In this document: piece after piece, positions 55,184 through 64,000 of the stretch
How the letters are laid out: each line of letters starts with the position of its first letter
How positions within the stretch are numbered: the first letter of the stretch is position 1
From: JAFKFI01 sp963795435
GTDB lineage: Bacteria > Pseudomonadota > Alphaproteobacteria > Acetobacterales > Acetobacteraceae
Length of the DNA: 64,000 bases
Assembly: GCA_963795435.1 (NCBI GenBank)
Contig: CAWCHV010000007.1
Span: 992,001-1,056,000, forward strand
Reading direction: 5' to 3'
Notes under the pieces: model-generated
The model's database searches: none
Told to the model about the DNA's origin: nothing
Seen by the model: only the letters and a program-made list of their open reading frames with translations
Position numbers and translations under genes: made by a program

Positions 55184-56254
55184 ATGGCCACCGACGCCCC
55201 GGTCGACGCCTCTGCGGTGGACTGCGACGTGCATCCGGTTGTCCCGGGCATGGCCGTTCTGCTGCCCTATCTCGACGAGATGTGGCGCGAGCTGGTCGTC
55301 CGGCGCGGCCTCGACGAGCTGAACTCGATCAGCTACCCGAGCAACGCCCCGCTTACCACCCGCGCCGACTGGCGGGACGCGAGCGGCCGAGGGGCGAGCA
55401 CGCCGGAGCGGCTGGCGCGCGAAGCGATGACGCCGTTCGGCACCGGCACCGCCATCCTCAACTGCCTCTATGGCGTGCAGCTGCCGTTCAGCGAGGATCT
55501 GGGCGCCGCCTTCGCCCGCGCGGTCAACGAGTGGATCGCCCGCGAGTGGCTCGACCGCGACCCGCGGCTCCGCGCCTCCATCGTGGTTGCCGCGCAGAGC
55601 CCCGAGCTGTCGGTCGGCGAGATCGAACGGTGCGCCGCCGACCGGCGCTTCGTGCAGGTGCTCATGCTGGTAATGGGCGACCAGCCGCTCGGCAAGCGCG
55701 CATACTGGCCGATCTACGAGGGGGCGCAGCGTCACGGCCTGCCAATCGGCGTCCACGCCGGCAGCAGCTATCGCCATCCTCCCACCCCCGTCGGATGGCC
55801 GAGCACCCACACGGAGGACTACGTCAACCAGGCGCAGGCATTCCAGGGCGCGCTGACCAGCCTCGTGACTGAGGGCGTGTTCGCCAAGTTCCCGCGCCTC
55901 ACGGTCGTGCTGCTGGAATCCGGCTGGACCTGGCTCCCGGCGCATCTCTGGCGGCTCGACAAGTTCTGGAAAGGCGTGCGGATGGAGATCCCTTGGGTCG
56001 ACCGCCCGCCCAGCGACATCGTCCGCGACCGGGTGCGGCTCACCCTGCAGCCGGTGGACGGCCCGACGGACCCCTTGCAGCTCGGCCGGCTGCTGGACCA
56101 CATGGGGTCGGAGGACATGCTGCTGTTCTCCACCGACTATCCGCACTGGCAGTTCGACGGCGACCGCGCGCTGCCCGAGGGTTTGCCGGCCGGGCTCGCG
56201 CGGAAAATGATGGTCGACAATCCGAGGGCCACCTATCCTCGTTTAGGCGTCTGA
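55184..56254 (+). CDS. Amidohydrolase family protein (ACMSD-like), copy 1
   Basis: 356 residues of the metal-dependent TIM-barrel amidohydrolase-2 family, which includes decarboxylases and hydrolases of aromatic breakdown. The first metal site is DCDVHPV near residue 10, then IGVHAGSSYRHPP near residue 190, VLLESGWTWLPAHLWRLD near residue 243, and the C-terminal Asp in FSTDYPHWQFDGD. It lies 21 bases after the ferredoxin gene and is clearly paralogous to the next gene. Confidence 0.88.
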   Translation: MATDAPVDASAVDCDVHPVVPGMAVLLPYLDEMWRELVVRRGLDELNSISYPSNAPLTTRADWRDASGRGASTPERLAREAMTPFGTGTAILNCLYGVQLPFSEDLGAAFARAVNEWIAREWLDRDPRLRASIVVAAQSPELSVGEIERCAADRRFVQVLMLVMGDQPLGKRAYWPIYEGAQRHGLPIGVHAGSSYRHPPTPVGWPSTHTEDYVNQAQAFQGALTSLVTEGVFAKFPRLTVVLLESGWTWLPAHLWRLDKFWKGVRMEIPWVDRPPSDIVRDRVRLTLQPVDGPTDPLQLGRLLDHMGSEDMLLFSTDYPHWQFDGDRALPEGLPAGLARKMMVDNPRATYPRLGV

Positions 56255-56276
56255 ACAGCGCGACGGAGGCAATCCG

Positions 56277-57386
56277 ATGAACGTCGACGTCCTGGGCCGC
56301 ACCCTCGTCCGTCCCGCGGCCCAGTCGAAACTGGCGATCGCCGATTGCGACATCCATCCCAGGGTGCGCGGCTACAAGGATGTCTACCCCTGGCTCGCCA
56401 GGCGCTGGCAGGAGCATCTGGAGGTATTCGGCGCGTCGCACCGCCAGCCGATGGAAAAAGGACCGGCCTTCCCCAAGGCGCAGCCGATGGCCAGTCGGCG
56501 CGACGCCTTCCCGCCCGGCGGCGGCGGGCCGGGCAGCGACCTCGACTTCATGCGCGCCCAGCACCTCGACCCCAACAACGTCGAGCTCGGCATTCTCAAT
56601 CCGCTGACCCCAAGCGGGCAGGGCTTTCAGAATGTCGAGCTCGGGGCGGCGTTCTGCCATGCGGTGAATGAGTGGCAGGTCGCCGTCTGGACCTCGCGCG
56701 AGCCCCGGCTGAAGGCCTCCGTCGTGGTGCCGTACGAAGATGCCGTCGCGTCGGTGCGGGAGATCGAGCATTGGGCCGGGAACCCCGACTTCGCCCAAGT
56801 GCTGCTGCTGAGCCGCGCCTCCGAGCCGCTCGGGCAGCGCCGCTTCTGGCCGATCTACGAAGCTGCCGTCGCCGCCAACCTGCCGGTCGCGGTGCACGCC
56901 TTCGGCTATGGCGGCTACCCCGTCACCTCCGGCGGCTGGCCGAGCTACTACGTCGAGGAAGGTGTCGGCCACGCGCAGTGCCAGCAGGCGGACCTTACCA
57001 GTCTCGTCCTGGAGGGCGTGTTCGAGCGCAACCCCAAGCTGCGCATGATCATGGTCGAGGCCGGCTTCGCCTGGGCGCCCTCGCTGGCGTGGCGGCTCGA
57101 TGCCCACTGGCGCAAGTTGCGCGCCGAGGTGCCGCACCTCAAGCGGCCGCCCTCCGAATACATCCGCGGCCAGGTCTGGTTCACCACCCAGCCGATGGAG
57201 GAACCGGAGCCGCGCGAACGCCTGCTCGACACGATCGAGTGGATGGGCTGGGATCGGCTTTTATTCGCCACCGACTACCCGCACTGGGATTTCGACGATC
57301 CGGCGACCTCCCTGCCCCTGCGCCTGACCGACGCGCAGCGCCGGCAGTTATTCGCAGGCAACGCGCACGCGGTCTACGGGATCTGA
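56277..57386 (+). CDS. Amidohydrolase family protein (ACMSD-like), copy 2
   Basis: 369 residues, paralogous to the preceding gene: DCDIHPRVRGYKDVYPWL near residue 23, VAVHAFGYGGYP near residue 202, IMVEAGFAWAPSLAWRLDAHW near residue 258, and FATDYPHWDFDDP at the C-terminal metal site. The order of motifs matches the first copy, so a tandem duplication followed by divergence is likely. The two may act on successive intermediates or form a hetero-oligomer. It converges with the aminotransferase gene. Confidence 0.88.
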   Translation: MNVDVLGRTLVRPAAQSKLAIADCDIHPRVRGYKDVYPWLARRWQEHLEVFGASHRQPMEKGPAFPKAQPMASRRDAFPPGGGGPGSDLDFMRAQHLDPNNVELGILNPLTPSGQGFQNVELGAAFCHAVNEWQVAVWTSREPRLKASVVVPYEDAVASVREIEHWAGNPDFAQVLLLSRASEPLGQRRFWPIYEAAVAANLPVAVHAFGYGGYPVTSGGWPSYYVEEGVGHAQCQQADLTSLVLEGVFERNPKLRMIMVEAGFAWAPSLAWRLDAHWRKLRAEVPHLKRPPSEYIRGQVWFTTQPMEEPEPRERLLDTIEWMGWDRLLFATDYPHWDFDDPATSLPLRLTDAQRRQLFAGNAHAVYGI

Positions 57387-57405
57387 GGCCCCGCCGGCGG
57401 ACGGA

Positions 57406-58542
57406 TTATCGTACCGCCAAGACAACAGCGTCGCAGATCCGCGCCGCCGTATCCTCCGACAGATCGGGATGGATCGGCAACGCCAGGATGCGCTCGGCGA
57501 GCGCCTCGGACACGGGCAGCCGCGCGCCGTCGTGATGGTCGCGATAAGCCGGCTGCCGGTGCAGCGGGCGCGGGTAGTAGATCGCGGTCGGCACCCCGGC
57601 CTCGCGCAGCGCCGCCTGAATACGGTCCCGAGCCGTGCCGTCGCGCAGCAAGACGGAATAGATCGCCCACGCACTCGTGCTGTCCGGCACGCGCGCCGGT
57701 ATCTCCACGGCATCGCTGAGCCGCTCGTCGTACGCGCGGGCGATGCGTTCGCGCGCGGCGATCTCGTCGCCGAACACGGTCAGCTTCGCGAGCAGCACCG
57801 CCGCCTGCAGCGAATCGAGCCGGCCATTCATGCCGGTGCGCAGCACCTCGTAACGCGTGGTGCCTTCGCCATGCGTGCGCAGGCTGCGATACAGTGCGGC
57901 GCGCTCGTCGCTGTCGGTGAACAGCGCGCCGCCATCTCCGTAGGCTCCGAGCGGCTTCGAAGGGAAGAAGCTGGTGGCCGTCGTATCCGCCCAGGTGCCG
58001 AGCTGCCGATTGCGCAAGGTCGCGCCAAAGCTCTGGGCGGCATCGTCGAGGGTGAACAGGGCCTCGCGCGAGGCGATCGCGTTCAGCGCCGGCCAGTCGG
58101 CGGGCTGGCCGAACAGATCGACGCCGATCAGTGCGCGGGGCCGCAGCCGCCCCGCCGCTTTCACCTCGCCGATGCGGCGTTCGAGATGGGACGGGTCGAT
58201 CTGGAAGGTGTGCGGATCGACGTCCACGAACACCGGGGTCGCCCCGAGCACGAGCGGCACCTCGGCGGTCGCGGTGTAGGTGAACGCCGGCAGGAACACC
58301 GCGTCGCCGCGGCCGATCTCCGCCGCCATCAGCGCGATCTGCAACGCGTCGGTGCCGGAACTCACCGCCACGCAATGCCGCGCGTCGCAGAATTGCGCGA
58401 GCCTTTCCTCGAGCTCGGCGACCTCGGGGCCGAGCACGAATTGGCAATGCGCCAGCACCGCCTCCAGCCGCCGGCGCAACTCGGGCTCGATACGCTTCTG
58501 CTGCGCCTTCAGATCGAGGAACGGAATTGAGGGTCGTGTCAT
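57406..58542 (-). CDS. DegT/DnrJ/EryC1/StrS-type sugar aminotransferase
   Basis: 378 residues from the ATG at 58542. This PLP enzyme transfers an amino group to a keto-sugar nucleotide. Motifs: PFLDLKAQQ, SSGTDALQIALMA, DDAAQSFGA (cofactor Asp), the PLP Lys in FFPSKPLGAYGDGGA, and RTGMNGRLDSLQAAVLLAKL. It follows the 4,6-dehydratase gene by 38 bases, giving the usual dehydratase-aminotransferase pair for a 4-amino-sugar nucleotide (bacillosamine or perosamine-like) used in surface glycans. Confidence 0.92.
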   Translation of the reverse strand: MTRPSIPFLDLKAQQKRIEPELRRRLEAVLAHCQFVLGPEVAELEERLAQFCDARHCVAVSSGTDALQIALMAAEIGRGDAVFLPAFTYTATAEVPLVLGATPVFVDVDPHTFQIDPSHLERRIGEVKAAGRLRPRALIGVDLFGQPADWPALNAIASREALFTLDDAAQSFGATLRNRQLGTWADTTATSFFPSKPLGAYGDGGALFTDSDERAALYRSLRTHGEGTTRYEVLRTGMNGRLDSLQAAVLLAKLTVFGDEIAARERIARAYDERLSDAVEIPARVPDSTSAWAIYSVLLRDGTARDRIQAALREAGVPTAIYYPRPLHRQPAYRDHHDGARLPVSEALAERILALPIHPDLSEDTAARICDAVVLAVR

Positions 58543-58580
58543 GGGTGTCAGTCCGATCGGTTGGTCGAACGGCAAAGCGA

Positions 58581-60524
58581 TCACGCGCGCGCGGAGACCG
58601 CGCCGTTCGGGTTGTGCTCGAATTCCGGCACCAGCCGGCCGAGCAGCAGCAGCGCGAGCCGCGGCTGCTCGCCGCGACACGCGGCGGCGATCTCGTCGAG
58701 CGCGCGGCCGACGATCGCCGGGTCGGCGGTGCGCGGGCTCGCCATCAGCAGGCCGGGAAATCCGGTCGGCACCGGCGGCTCGCGGCCGTGGAACAGCTCC
58801 TCGAACAGTTTTTCGCCTGGCCGCAGCCCGGTAAATCGGATTTCCACGTCCTCATCGGGGCGCAATCCGGCGAGGCGGATCATCTGCCGCGCGAGATCGA
58901 CGATCTTCACCGGCTCGCCCATGTCGAGCACGAAGATGCCGCCGTCATTGCCCGAGGGAAGAACCGTGTCCCCGGCGCCGAGCACGCTCGCCTGCAGCAC
59001 GAGGCCGACCGCCTCGCGCACCGTCATGAAGTAGCGCTGCATGTCGGGATGCGTCACCGTGAGCGGCCCGCCGCGTTCGAGCTGACGCTGGAACAGCGGC
59101 ACCACCGAGCCGGTGCTGCCGAGCACATTGCCGAAGCGCACCGTGACGCAGCGCATCCCGGCGCCGGAGGTGCGGGCGGCGATGTCGCGCGACTGCGCGC
59201 GGGCGGCAATATCCAGCGCCTGGCAGTACATCTCCGCCATGCGCTTCGAGGCCCCCATCACGCTGGTCGGGTTCACCGCCTTGTCGGTCGAGATCAGCAC
59301 CATGGCCGTCGCCCCGGCGGCGCGCGCCGCGTCGGCGACATGGCGGGTGCCGACCGTATTGGTCAGCAGGCCCTCCAGCGGGTTGTCCTCCACCATCGGC
59401 ACGTGCTTGAGCGCGGCGGCGTGGAACACCAGCTCGGGGCGCGCGTCGGCGAAGATGGCGCGGATGCGCGGCTCGTCACGGATGTCGGCGATGATGGCGC
59501 GCCTGGCGACCGCCGGGTACGTCTCGGCCAGCTCGAGGTCGATCTGCCATAGCGCATATTCGCCGTTGTCGAGCAGGATGAGCTGCTCGGGGCCGAAGGC
59601 GGCGACCTGGCGGGCGAGTTCGCTGCCGATCGTGCCGCCCGCGCCGGTGACGATCACGCGCCGCCCCTGGATCAGCCGCGCCATGCCCTCGCGGTCGAGC
59701 GGCACCTGCGGCCGGTTCAGCAGCTCCTCGATGGCGACCGGCTTCAATTCGAGCCCCACCGGGCGGGAGGCCGGGTGCAGCAGGGTCGGGCGCGAGGCGC
59801 GGCGGACCATCAGGCCATGCGCCTCGGCGTGCGCCAGCAGCCCGAGCAGCGTCGCGCCCGACAAATCGGGCGTCACCACCACCATCGTGGTGGGCAGCCG
59901 ATCCTCCTCGCCGAGGCGCTGCAATACCGCTTCGGCCTCGGTCACCGTGCCGAGGATCGGCGCGCCGTGGATGCGGCGCCCGATCTGGCGCGCGCCGAGC
60001 GCCAGAATGCCGACGACCCGCAGTGGCTGGCGCCGATCCTGCGCCAATGCCCGCAAGAACAGATCGGAATCCTCGCCGGAGCCGACCAGCAGCACGGTCT
60101 GCACGCCTTCGTCGGAGGCGAACAGGCCCGTCGTCCGATGGACCTGGAGCCGCCGGTAGATCACGCGGGGAGTGCCGAGGAAGGTGAGCAGGGTCAGCGC
60201 GTGGATGATCGGCAGCGCCTGGTTGGGCGTCGGCAAATGGCTGAGGGCGGCCAGCAGCGCGAACAGGATTGCCCCGAGCACGCTGCACCCGGCGACCCCC
60301 AGCAGGTCGCCCAGGCCGGCGAAGCGCCAGTACTGCAAGGAGAGCCGGAACGGCAACCCAGCGGCCAGCAGGGCCACCGCTCCCCCGACCGGCGCCCAGA
60401 GCGGGAACAGGAACGGCCCCGACGGGTCGGCGATCCAGCGCGCGACCGGCACCGCCAGCGCGGCCAGCAGGCCGTCGAGCACGACGTTGAGGCCGATTCG
60501 GATCGCGGAGCGCGGCAAACTCAT
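58581..60524 (-). CDS. Membrane-bound NDP-sugar 4,6-dehydratase (PglF/WbpM/CapD type)
   Basis: 647 residues: four N-terminal membrane helices (to about residue 120), a nucleotide-binding-like domain (about 140-260), and a C-terminal short-chain dehydrogenase domain beginning VIVTGAGGTIGSELARQVA near residue 283. Catalytic region STDKAVNPTSVMGASKRMAE has the Met-x3-Lys variant of the family's Tyr-x3-Lys. It makes UDP-4-keto-6-deoxy sugars for polysaccharide or glycan assembly. It is co-oriented with the aminotransferase and may supply the WecA-type transferase at 25.4 kb. Confidence 0.93.
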   Translation of the reverse strand: MSLPRSAIRIGLNVVLDGLLAALAVPVARWIADPSGPFLFPLWAPVGGAVALLAAGLPFRLSLQYWRFAGLGDLLGVAGCSVLGAILFALLAALSHLPTPNQALPIIHALTLLTFLGTPRVIYRRLQVHRTTGLFASDEGVQTVLLVGSGEDSDLFLRALAQDRRQPLRVVGILALGARQIGRRIHGAPILGTVTEAEAVLQRLGEEDRLPTTMVVVTPDLSGATLLGLLAHAEAHGLMVRRASRPTLLHPASRPVGLELKPVAIEELLNRPQVPLDREGMARLIQGRRVIVTGAGGTIGSELARQVAAFGPEQLILLDNGEYALWQIDLELAETYPAVARRAIIADIRDEPRIRAIFADARPELVFHAAALKHVPMVEDNPLEGLLTNTVGTRHVADAARAAGATAMVLISTDKAVNPTSVMGASKRMAEMYCQALDIAARAQSRDIAARTSGAGMRCVTVRFGNVLGSTGSVVPLFQRQLERGGPLTVTHPDMQRYFMTVREAVGLVLQASVLGAGDTVLPSGNDGGIFVLDMGEPVKIVDLARQMIRLAGLRPDEDVEIRFTGLRPGEKLFEELFHGREPPVPTGFPGLLMASPRTADPAIVGRALDEIAAACRGEQPRLALLLLGRLVPEFEHNPNGAVSARA

Positions 60525-60701
60525 CGGCCCGCTATAGCCCAGCCCGCCGCGAAAGGTCAGGGGCCGCCTTGCACGGAAGCCACGCAGCCCGACCCGATCA
60601 ATCCAGGCCGGCGGAAAACCCGTGCCGAGGCGTCCTTTGGCGTCTTAAGCTGAATACGAACGCAGGGAGTTCCGGCCGGAACGAACTTGGGGGACAGGCT
60701 C

Positions 60702-62024
60702 ATGCGGAGCAGCGGATCGCGGTCCGGCGTCGCGGCGGTCGGTTTCGTGACAGTCGGCTTGGCCGGTTTGCTCGGCACCACCCATGCCGCGCACGCGGCG
60801 GGGTTCGCCTTGCGCGAGGGCACCCCGGACTGGATGGGCAACGCCTTCGCCGGCGCCAGCGCCAAGGCCTACGATGCCGGCACTGCCTATGCCAACCCCG
60901 CCGGCATGGTCCGGCTGAATTGGAACGAGATCGACGCGGGACTCAATATACTGGCGCCGTCCATCCGGTTCAGCGGCGAAAATTTCGTCGGACCCGGCCT
61001 CACCACCCCGGGGTCGCAGGGTGGCAATCTGACGCCGCCGGCCGTCACCGGCTCGACGTTCGGCGTATGGAGCTATTCGCCCGACCTCAAATTCGGGCTG
61101 GCGGTCACCGAGCCCTTTGGCCAGCGGGTGGTCAATCCCGGGGATTTCGTCGGGCGGTACCAGAGCCTCGTCTCCGCGATCACCGATGTAAGCGTCTCCC
61201 TTTCGGCCGCGTACCGGTTCGACGAGCATTTCTCGATCGGCGGTGGCCCGGTGATCGACTACTTCCATGCCCGGCTGACCCAGGCCATCAATATCGGCCC
61301 GGCCAGCGCGATTACCGGCGATCCGGTCGGCGACGTTCATGGCGACGACGTGAGCGCGGGGTTCAACATCGGCGCACTCTATCAGTTCAACGACAATCTG
61401 CGGATCGGTGTCGACTACCGCTCGCGGATCGACCACGAGATCAATGGCAGCCAATCGGTTTTCGTGCCGGGGTTGCTCGCACTCGCCAGCCCCTCGACGG
61501 CGGCGCTGCTCGGCGCGCAGAACACCGGCGCCAAGGCCAAGATCACGCTGCCCGACAACGTGACCTTCGGCGTGTATTGGCAGATCAACCCGCAATGGGC
61601 AGTAATGGCCGACGTGCAGTGGACCGAGTGGTCGCTGCTCCAGGCGATCAACATTGTGCCGAGCAATCCGCTGCTTCCGGGATCGTCCCTTCAGGAGAAC
61701 TGGCGCGACACCTGGTTCGCCTCGATCGGCGCCAACTACCGGGTCACGGACAAACTGACCCTGCAAGGCGGCTTCGCCTTCGACGAGAGCCCCGTGACGG
61801 ACGCCAACCGCACAACGCGGCTGCCGGATGCGAACCGGTACAAGCTCGGGATCGGCGTGCAGTATGCCGTGCTGCCGAACGTGACCTTGCAAGCGGCCTA
61901 CCTGCACGGCTTCGTCGAGGGCGCCTCCATCGGCAACGCGGCCTCCGCGACTTCGGGTGTGATCCAGGGCCGATACAGCAACAGCATCGACACGTGGAGC
62001 CTGGGGGCGGCGGTACGGTTCTGA
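60702..62024 (+). CDS. OmpP1/FadL family outer-membrane transporter
   Basis: 440 residues from the ATG at 60702, or 445 from a TTG at 60687. A signal peptide (about 1-35, ending AAHAA) is followed by the FadL hatch motif GFALREGTPDWMGNAFAGASAKAYDAGTAYANPAGM, then alternating beta strands, and a terminal AAVRF with the Phe typical of outer-membrane barrels. FadL proteins take up long-chain fatty acids or hydrophobic aromatics, which fits the catabolic genes in this window. It is divergent from the dehydratase gene. Confidence 0.93.
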   Translation: MRSSGSRSGVAAVGFVTVGLAGLLGTTHAAHAAGFALREGTPDWMGNAFAGASAKAYDAGTAYANPAGMVRLNWNEIDAGLNILAPSIRFSGENFVGPGLTTPGSQGGNLTPPAVTGSTFGVWSYSPDLKFGLAVTEPFGQRVVNPGDFVGRYQSLVSAITDVSVSLSAAYRFDEHFSIGGGPVIDYFHARLTQAINIGPASAITGDPVGDVHGDDVSAGFNIGALYQFNDNLRIGVDYRSRIDHEINGSQSVFVPGLLALASPSTAALLGAQNTGAKAKITLPDNVTFGVYWQINPQWAVMADVQWTEWSLLQAINIVPSNPLLPGSSLQENWRDTWFASIGANYRVTDKLTLQGGFAFDESPVTDANRTTRLPDANRYKLGIGVQYAVLPNVTLQAAYLHGFVEGASIGNAASATSGVIQGRYSNSIDTWSLGAAVRF

Positions 62025-62286
62025 GGTCGATCCGACGATCCGAGCCCGCGCAGGGTGGAGGCCTTCGAGGCCGCTCTTCCGTTTGGGCGTGGATCGCGAA
62101 ACCCATCTGGGCCGGCGGGAGGCGACGCCGCAACGACAGGCGGAACATACGACCGCAATCGCACCGCATCAGAAAAGCCGCGCCCCGAACCCTTGCGCCG
62201 AAAGGGCCGTCCACGCGCGCACTGCGCGGTTCGACTGCGCACGCGCTCGAGGTCAAGAGGCAGGAGGGCGAAAGCCGTTCGCCTCC
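62025..62286. other. Intergenic stretch without recognised features
   Basis: 262 bases after fadL and before a minus-strand small gene. Short complementary pieces (GGAGGCCTTCGAGGCC) near its start could form the fadL terminator, but there is no T-tract. I see no convincing gene here; the open frames are short and have unlike-protein composition. Confidence 0.5.
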
Positions 62287-62496
62287 TCAGCCCGGCAGGA
62301 TGCCCAACAAGTAAAGAAGGACCACCACCGGCAGGCCGATGAGCACCGCGGCAACCGTCAGATAGACCAGCCCATGGGCGAGCCATCCCAAGGCAAGCGC
62401 CGCCGCGTGACGCGAAAGGAAGCGCGGGAGCCTGGTCATCGCGATCATCGGGACAAAGCTCGTGCAATCCGGACTCGTGCAGGTCTGGGCAGTCAT
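62287..62496 (-). CDS. Small membrane protein, function unknown
   Basis: 69 residues from the ATG at 62496. The N-terminal 20 residues contain two Cys (TCTSPDC) and the rest holds one or two hydrophobic helices (ALALGWLAHGLVYLTVAAVLIGLPVVVLLYLLGILPG). An internal start (MTRLPRF, 20 codons in) would give a 49-residue version. No family is recognised. It is downstream of the maeB gene on the same strand. Confidence 0.5.
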   Translation of the reverse strand: MTAQTCTSPDCTSFVPMIAMTRLPRFLSRHAAALALGWLAHGLVYLTVAAVLIGLPVVVLLYLLGILPG

Positions 62497-62572
62497 TCGC
62501 GGGTCATCCAATGCCGGGGCCATCAATGCGGGCATGATGGCCGCGAGGTATGAACAATTCGCGAACAAAGTT

Positions 62573-62590
62573 CCCCTCACCGAACCCTCT
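62573..62590. repeat. Remnant of the palindromic repeat
   Basis: CCCCTCACCGAACCCTCT matches the outer arm and the beginning of the first hairpin of the repeat family, then stops. It lies against the maeB stop codon and looks like a truncated copy. Confidence 0.55.
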
Positions 62591-64000
62591 ACGGCTCCGC
62601 CGCCTGATACGCCGCCAGACACGCCACATCCACGATCTGGCTCGACGAAGCATCCATCGGCACGATCTGCGCCGCGTGGGTCATGCCGATGAGCAGCGGG
62701 CCGATCGTGGTGCCGCCGCCGAGGCGCGGGGCGAGGCGGGAGACGATGTGCGCGGAGTGTAGGCCCGGCATCACCAGCACGTTCGCCGGCCCGGTCAGCC
62801 GGCAGAACGGATAGAGCGCGCGCAACTCGGGCTCCAGCGCCACGTCGGGGCTCATCTCGCCGTCGTATTCGAAATCGACGCCGCGGTGGTCGAGCGTCTC
62901 CACGGCACGGCGCATCACATGCGCGCCCTCGTGCATCGGGTTGCCAAACGTCGAATGCGACAGCAACGCGACGCGCGGCTCGTGGCCCAGTCGGCGCGCG
63001 GCGGCCGCGGCGCCGATGGCGATGTCGGCCATCTGCTCGGCGTCCGGGCGGAAATGCATCAACGTGTCGGCGATGAAGATGGTGCGCCCGCGCATCCCGA
63101 CCATCAGGGTGAGACCGAAGGCGAGGCCGCCCGGCCGCGGCGCGATGACGTGGGAGATGTCGTCGAGGCACACGGCGGCGGAGCGCGTCAGCCCCGTCAC
63201 CATCGCGTCGGCGTCGCCCGTCGCCACCATGCAGGCGGCGAACACGTTGCGGTCCTGGTTGACCATGCGCTGACAGTCGCGGTGCAGGAAACCCGCGCGT
63301 TGCAGCCGCGCGTAAAGGAACTCGGTATATTTCGCGTTGGCCCCCGAAAGGCGCGCGTTGTGGATCTCGATCCCCTCCACCATGCCGAGGCCGAGGCTGG
63401 CGATGGTGTCCCTCACCCGCTCCTCGCGTCCGATCAGCACCGGCATCCCGTAGCCCGCGTTGCAGAACGCCATGGCGGCGCGCACCACTTTTTCCTCCTC
63501 GCCCTCGGCGAAGACCACGCGCTTGGGCTCGGCACGCACCCGCTCCATGATCGCGTCGAGCGCGTTGGCCGTCGGATCGAGCCTGCCGGAAAGATCGCGC
63601 GCGTAGCGGCGCAGATCCATGATCGGCCGGCGCGCGACGCCGCTGTCCATCGCCGCCTTGGCGACGGCCGGCGGAATGCGGGAGATCAGCCGTGGGTCGA
63701 ACGCATTGGGAATGATGTATTCCGGCCCGAACGCGACCTTGTGCCCGGACGACGTATGCACCTCGTCGGGCACGTCCTCGCGCGCGAGATTGGCCAGCGC
63801 CTCGGCGGCGGCGATCTTCATCGCGTCGTTGATCGTGCTGGCGCGCACGTCGAGCGCGCCGCGAAAGATGAAGGGAAAGCCGAGCACGTTGTTGACCTGG
63901 TTGGGGTAGTCGCTGCGCCCCGTCGCGATGATCGCGTCCTCGCTGGCGGCGCGGGCGTCCTCCGGCGTGATCTCGGGGTCGGGATTGGCCATCGCGAACA
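62589..64000 (-). CDS. maeB: NADP-dependent malic enzyme (MaeB type), C-terminal part
   Basis: The gene is cut by the right edge; 470 codons are visible. It enters in the NAD(P)-binding part of the malic domain (VFAMANPDPEITPED, SDYPNQVNNVLGFPFIFRGALDVRA), then runs through a phosphotransacetylase-like domain (about the last 330 residues; VVFAEGEEEKVVRAA, GDADAMVTGLTR, PGLHSAHIVSRL). This two-domain form converts malate to pyruvate with NADPH; the PTA-like domain is regulatory, not catalytic. Together with pckA it controls flow between C4 and C3 acids. Confidence 0.95.
   Translation of the reverse strand, partial: FAMANPDPEITPEDARAASEDAIIATGRSDYPNQVNNVLGFPFIFRGALDVRASTINDAMKIAAAEALANLAREDVPDEVHTSSGHKVAFGPEYIIPNAFDPRLISRIPPAVAKAAMDSGVARRPIMDLRRYARDLSGRLDPTANALDAIMERVRAEPKRVVFAEGEEEKVVRAAMAFCNAGYGMPVLIGREERVRDTIASLGLGMVEGIEIHNARLSGANAKYTEFLYARLQRAGFLHRDCQRMVNQDRNVFAACMVATGDADAMVTGLTRSAAVCLDDISHVIAPRPGGLAFGLTLMVGMRGRTIFIADTLMHFRPDAEQMADIAIGAAAAARRLGHEPRVALLSHSTFGNPMHEGAHVMRRAVETLDHRGVDFEYDGEMSPDVALEPELRALYPFCRLTGPANVLVMPGLHSAHIVSRLAPRLGGGTTIGPLLIGMTHAAQIVPMDASSSQIVDVACLAAYQAAEP

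Noticed and set aside
62287..63171. A 294-codon minus-strand frame overlapping maeB
   Set aside because: Its first two thirds are an Arg/Pro-rich shadow of maeB in another frame; only the last 69 codons, after the maeB stop, look like a real small membrane protein.

Overview
The window reads as chromosomal DNA of a high-GC, Gram-negative alphaproteobacterium. The strongest lineage evidence is a ChvG/ChvI-type two-component pair next to an ATP-dependent PEP carboxykinase, an MmcB-family DNA repair protein, heptose (HldE) and outer-membrane (FadL) genes, and an abundance of Mo-hydroxylase, Rieske, LLM-flavin and amidohydrolase genes. A free-living soil or water member of Rhodospirillales/Acetobacterales or a related order is my best guess, not a demonstrated assignment. 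No rRNA, tRNA, CRISPR array, prophage or transposase was seen. Coding density is very high, with many start/stop overlaps, and no gap between genes exceeds 300 bases.

Layout. 1-10.1 kb: end of an isocitrate lyase/PEP-mutase family gene, a sirtuin, then a catabolic block: LLM monooxygenase, a three-subunit molybdenum hydroxylase (small subunit frameshifted), a MoaD-like protein, a 66-residue unknown, both subunits of a Rieske ring-hydroxylating oxygenase, and a membrane dipeptidase. 10.1-17.7 kb: Bax-inhibitor-1 protein, YbbAP-type ABC exporter with divergent TesA-like esterase, RNA cyclic phosphodiesterase, HSL-type hydrolase, UDG-like protein and a Pro/Arg-rich unknown. 17.8-20.3 kb: YtrA-type GntR regulator, SPFH protein and a serine hydrolase joined to it without a stop but through a frameshift. 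20.4-29.6 kb: zinc peptidase, pterin dehydratase, sulfatase, Rrf2, MmcB, HldE, a WecA/MraY-type transferase, an MFS exporter, a solitary DUF2384 protein, a polysaccharide deacetylase and a VOC protein.

29.6-37.3 kb: orphan LivK-type binding protein, AI-2E family transporter, ChvG kinase, ChvI regulator (frameshifted), HugZ-like protein and pckA. 37.3-41.7 kb: small membrane and hydrophilic proteins, then a three-gene signalling operon: a secreted caspase-fold protein lacking both catalytic residues and carrying a peptidoglycan-binding domain, a Tll0287-type haem-sensor/HAMP membrane protein, and a soluble Ser/Thr kinase with a duplicated C-terminal module. 41.8-50.8 kb: PaiB, CynX-type MFS, leucyl aminopeptidase, MarR, an orphan pair of sugar ABC permeases, a J-domain membrane protein, an NMT1-type binding protein and an alpha/beta hydrolase. 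50.9-57.4 kb: GH63-type glucosidase with a ferredoxin reductase, divergent from a Rieske ferredoxin and two paralogous amidohydrolases. 57.4-64 kb: sugar aminotransferase and PglF/WbpM-type dehydratase, FadL porin, a small membrane protein, and the C-terminal part of NADP-malic enzyme.

Two themes cut across the window. First, a palindromic element (outer CCCTCACCC/GGGTGAGGG arms around two CCCTCTCCC/GGGAGAGGG hairpins) occurs at seven places plus one remnant, mostly at gene ends, and once inside a permease reading frame. Second, three genes carry single-base insertions (two in GGG runs, one in a short GC run), which most simply suggests assembly indels. The electron-transfer proteins at 53.5-55.2 kb could serve the oxygenase at 7-8.8 kb, which has no ferredoxin or reductase beside it.
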